Positions 62,757-64,000 of a stretch of DNA of 64,000 nt are shown one piece after another. Position 1 is the stretch's first letter. Every line of letters starts with the position of its first letter. The notes below the pieces were generated by a model. That model ran no database searches, had not been told where the DNA came from, and saw nothing but the letters and a program-made list of their open reading frames with translations. Origin of the DNA: Exiguobacterium sp. KRL4 (GTDB lineage Bacteria; Bacillota; Bacilli; Exiguobacteriales; Exiguobacteriaceae). Made by a program: the position numbers and the translations under genes. Where the stretch lies: contig NZ_MOLV01000004.1 of the NCBI RefSeq assembly GCF_001870785.1, positions 248,001 to 312,000 of the forward strand, given 5' to 3'.

Positions 62757-63364
62757 GTGACTTCCGGATGGATGATGTGAAACGAGCGTTTGCCTCGTCA
62801 GAAGAGCGACTCCCTAAAAATGCTGCTGCCGTATTAGTTCCGCTCCTCGAACGTCACGGAGAGGTCTATCTCCTGTTTCAAGTACGAGCGAAAACGCTCC
62901 GGTCGCAACCAGGAGAAATTTCGTTTCCAGGTGGGCGGATTGATCCCGGTGAGCAGCCGAAGCAGGCGGCCATTCGTGAAACAAAAGAAGAGTTGAACTT
63001 GAGTGATACCAATATTGAAGTCATCGGCACATTGGAACCCCTCGTGACACCAAATCGGTCAATCATCTATCCCTATGTGGGTATCTTGACGGCAGAGGAA
63101 ATTCATCCGTCTCCGATGGAAGTTGATCATATCTTTTTTGTTGCCTTATCGGATTTAGTAGCAGCCGAGCCGATTCAAGGCGAGATGGAATGGCGCATTC
63201 GTCCAGGGAAAACAGTTCCGACAGACCGCTTGGCCAATCGTGATGCCTACTTGGATCGAACGTATAAAACCGTTGAACATTTTTATGAGCATGAAGAGTA
63301 TTTGATTTGGGGACTGACGGCAAAAATCTTACGGCAGATGTTACGGACCTTGACGCAATACTAG
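62753..63364 (+). CDS. NUDIX hydrolase, CoA diphosphatase-like
   Basis: This 203-residue hydrolase has a complete NUDIX box (GGRIDPGEQPKQAAIRETKEEL, about residues 61-82). It also has the upstream LLFQVRAKTLRSQPGEISFPGG pattern of the CoA pyrophosphatase (UPF0035) subfamily, which cleaves CoA to phosphopantetheine and 3',5'-ADP. It is translationally coupled to the small helical protein before it. The substrate is inferred from subfamily pattern. Confidence 0.85.
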   Translation: MSDFRMDDVKRAFASSEERLPKNAAAVLVPLLERHGEVYLLFQVRAKTLRSQPGEISFPGGRIDPGEQPKQAAIRETKEELNLSDTNIEVIGTLEPLVTPNRSIIYPYVGILTAEEIHPSPMEVDHIFFVALSDLVAAEPIQGEMEWRIRPGKTVPTDRLANRDAYLDRTYKTVEHFYEHEEYLIWGLTAKILRQMLRTLTQY

Positions 63365-63424
63365 CTTTTTCATGAGTTCTTTTATATGATTAAGAATATC
63401 TGAACGTGTCAGGAGATGATTGAG

Positions 63425-63631
63425 ATGGAAGAAGAAGAGTTATTTGATTATATCGTCGGTGATATGGTAAAGACAAAAGAGGGCTGGGTCGCTGAAGTCA
63501 CAGCCGTATTAACCAATACCGTAGTGGGAGATCTCTCACATACAAAAAACTTCGAAACTCTTGGTTTTGAGTTCGAGAAACAAGTATTGATTAAATCGGA
63601 GATTGAATTGTTAGAACGAAAATCAAAATAA
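63425..63631 (+). CDS. DUF2187 (YkvS-like) protein
   Basis: This 68-residue acidic protein has the VGDMVKTKEGWVAEVTAVLTN pattern of the DUF2187/KOW-like beta-barrel family. The ATG at 63425 is favoured (AGGAG nine bases upstream) over that at 63416. It has its own terminator. Function unknown. Confidence 0.7.
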   Translation: MEEEELFDYIVGDMVKTKEGWVAEVTAVLTNTVVGDLSHTKNFETLGFEFEKQVLIKSEIELLERKSK

Positions 63632-63639
63632 ACGACGGA

Positions 63640-63668
63640 CCGGACAGACTTTCTGCCGGTTTTTTTGT
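63640..63668 (+). terminator. Terminator of the DUF2187 gene
   Basis: ACCGG-ACAG pairs with CTG-CCGGT around a short loop, followed by seven T residues. Confidence 0.7.
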
Positions 63669-63773
63669 ATGTCAAGGCATGTGAAAGCAGGTTTCAGAAC
63701 AGGCAATTCAGGGGAATTTTACAAAGATAATAAAGAATAGACTTGACTACTACAGATGGTGGAGGGATCGTGT

Positions 63774-64000
63774 GTGATTGAATTTAAAGCAGTCGGAAAA
63801 ACATATCCAGATGGAACAAAAGCGGTCCGTGATTTAAATTTTACGGTCGAACAAGGAGAGATTTTCTGTTTGATTGGTCCCTCGGGTTGTGGGAAAACAA
63901 CGACGATGAAAATGGTCAATCGGCTAATCGACCATACAGAAGGACAGATTTGGATCAATGGACAACCCATCATGTCAATCGATGAACACCAATTACGTCG
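63774..64000 (+). CDS. Glycine betaine/carnitine/choline-type ABC transporter ATPase (start only)
   Basis: The window ends inside this gene. The first 75 codons read MIEFKAVGKTYPDGTKAV..., with Walker A GPSGCGKTTT near residues 36-45 followed by MKMVNRLIDHTEGQIWING, the pattern of OpuCA/OpuBA/ProV ATPases for osmoprotectant uptake. It starts with GTG at 63774 after GGTGGAGGG. CBS domains and permease genes would be to the right. Subfamily is likely, substrate uncertain. Confidence 0.8.
   Translation, partial: MIEFKAVGKTYPDGTKAVRDLNFTVEQGEIFCLIGPSGCGKTTTMKMVNRLIDHTEGQIWINGQPIMSIDEHQLR

Overview
The window is a stretch of chromosome from a low-to-moderate GC Firmicute of the order Bacillales, most probably Exiguobacterium. 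That genus call rests on recognising protein sequences and gene order, not on a database search. The order of genes follows the Bacillus subtilis block fer-ypbB-recQ ... ypbH-gudB-ypdA-prsW-ypfA-cmk-ypfD-der-gpsA-yphE-yphF-hbs-hepS-menG-hepT-ndk-cheR-aroC-aroB-aroA-ypiA-ypiB-ypiF-qcrABC-ypjA ... bshA-cca-birA-panBCD-dinG-ypmA-ypmB-aspB-asnS-dnaD-nth-recU-ponA-mrfAB-ypsA-gpsB. Several B. subtilis genes of that block are absent: folE/mtrB, the trp/his/tyr genes inside the aro cluster, dapB/mgsA/bshB1, ypoC, and rnpB next to gpsB.

Layout. 1-3.6 kb: nucleoside ABC transporter (nupOPQ-like). 3.7-8.5 kb: ferredoxin on the minus strand, then YpbB, a RecQ helicase, a short membrane protein, a MerR-type regulator with a complete cobalamin-photoreceptor signature (CarH/LitR type), and a MecA-family adaptor. 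8.7-14.7 kb: D-Ala-D-Ala ligase, glutamate dehydrogenase, bacillithiol disulfide reductase, an asparaginase on the minus strand behind a short overlapping leader ORF, PrsW protease and a PilZ protein. 14.8-30.9 kb: one dense housekeeping run with CMP kinase, PlsC, S1 protein, Der, GpsA, HU, menaquinone side-chain and methylation enzymes, NDK, CheR, three shikimate enzymes and the ypi genes. 31-38.7 kb: menaquinol-cytochrome c reductase, membrane proteins, BshA, CCA transferase and BirA. 38.7-48.4 kb: panBCD with a structured leader, DinG, AspB, AsnS, DnaD and endonuclease III.

48.4-52.5 kb is the only accessory segment. It sits between nth and the yppE/recU/ponA block and holds a DUF3800 gene, a frameshifted tyrosine integrase (reconstructed here from several frames and absent from simple ORF calls), a stand-alone TnpB element with palindromic ends and a probable omega RNA, and a small orphan gene. 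From 52.5 kb conserved genes resume: yppE, recU, ponA, the mitomycin-repair pair mrfA/mrfB, ypsA, gpsB. The last 3.5 kb holds a flavin monooxygenase, a small coiled-coil protein coupled to a NUDIX hydrolase, a DUF2187 protein, and the beginning of a glycine betaine/carnitine-type ABC ATPase cut by the window edge.

I found no tRNA, rRNA, CRISPR array or intact prophage. The most interesting items are the CarH-like regulator, the integrase/DUF3800/TnpB island with its readable omega-RNA guide, the leader ORF of the asparaginase, and the panB leader. No clearly new multi-gene system is visible.
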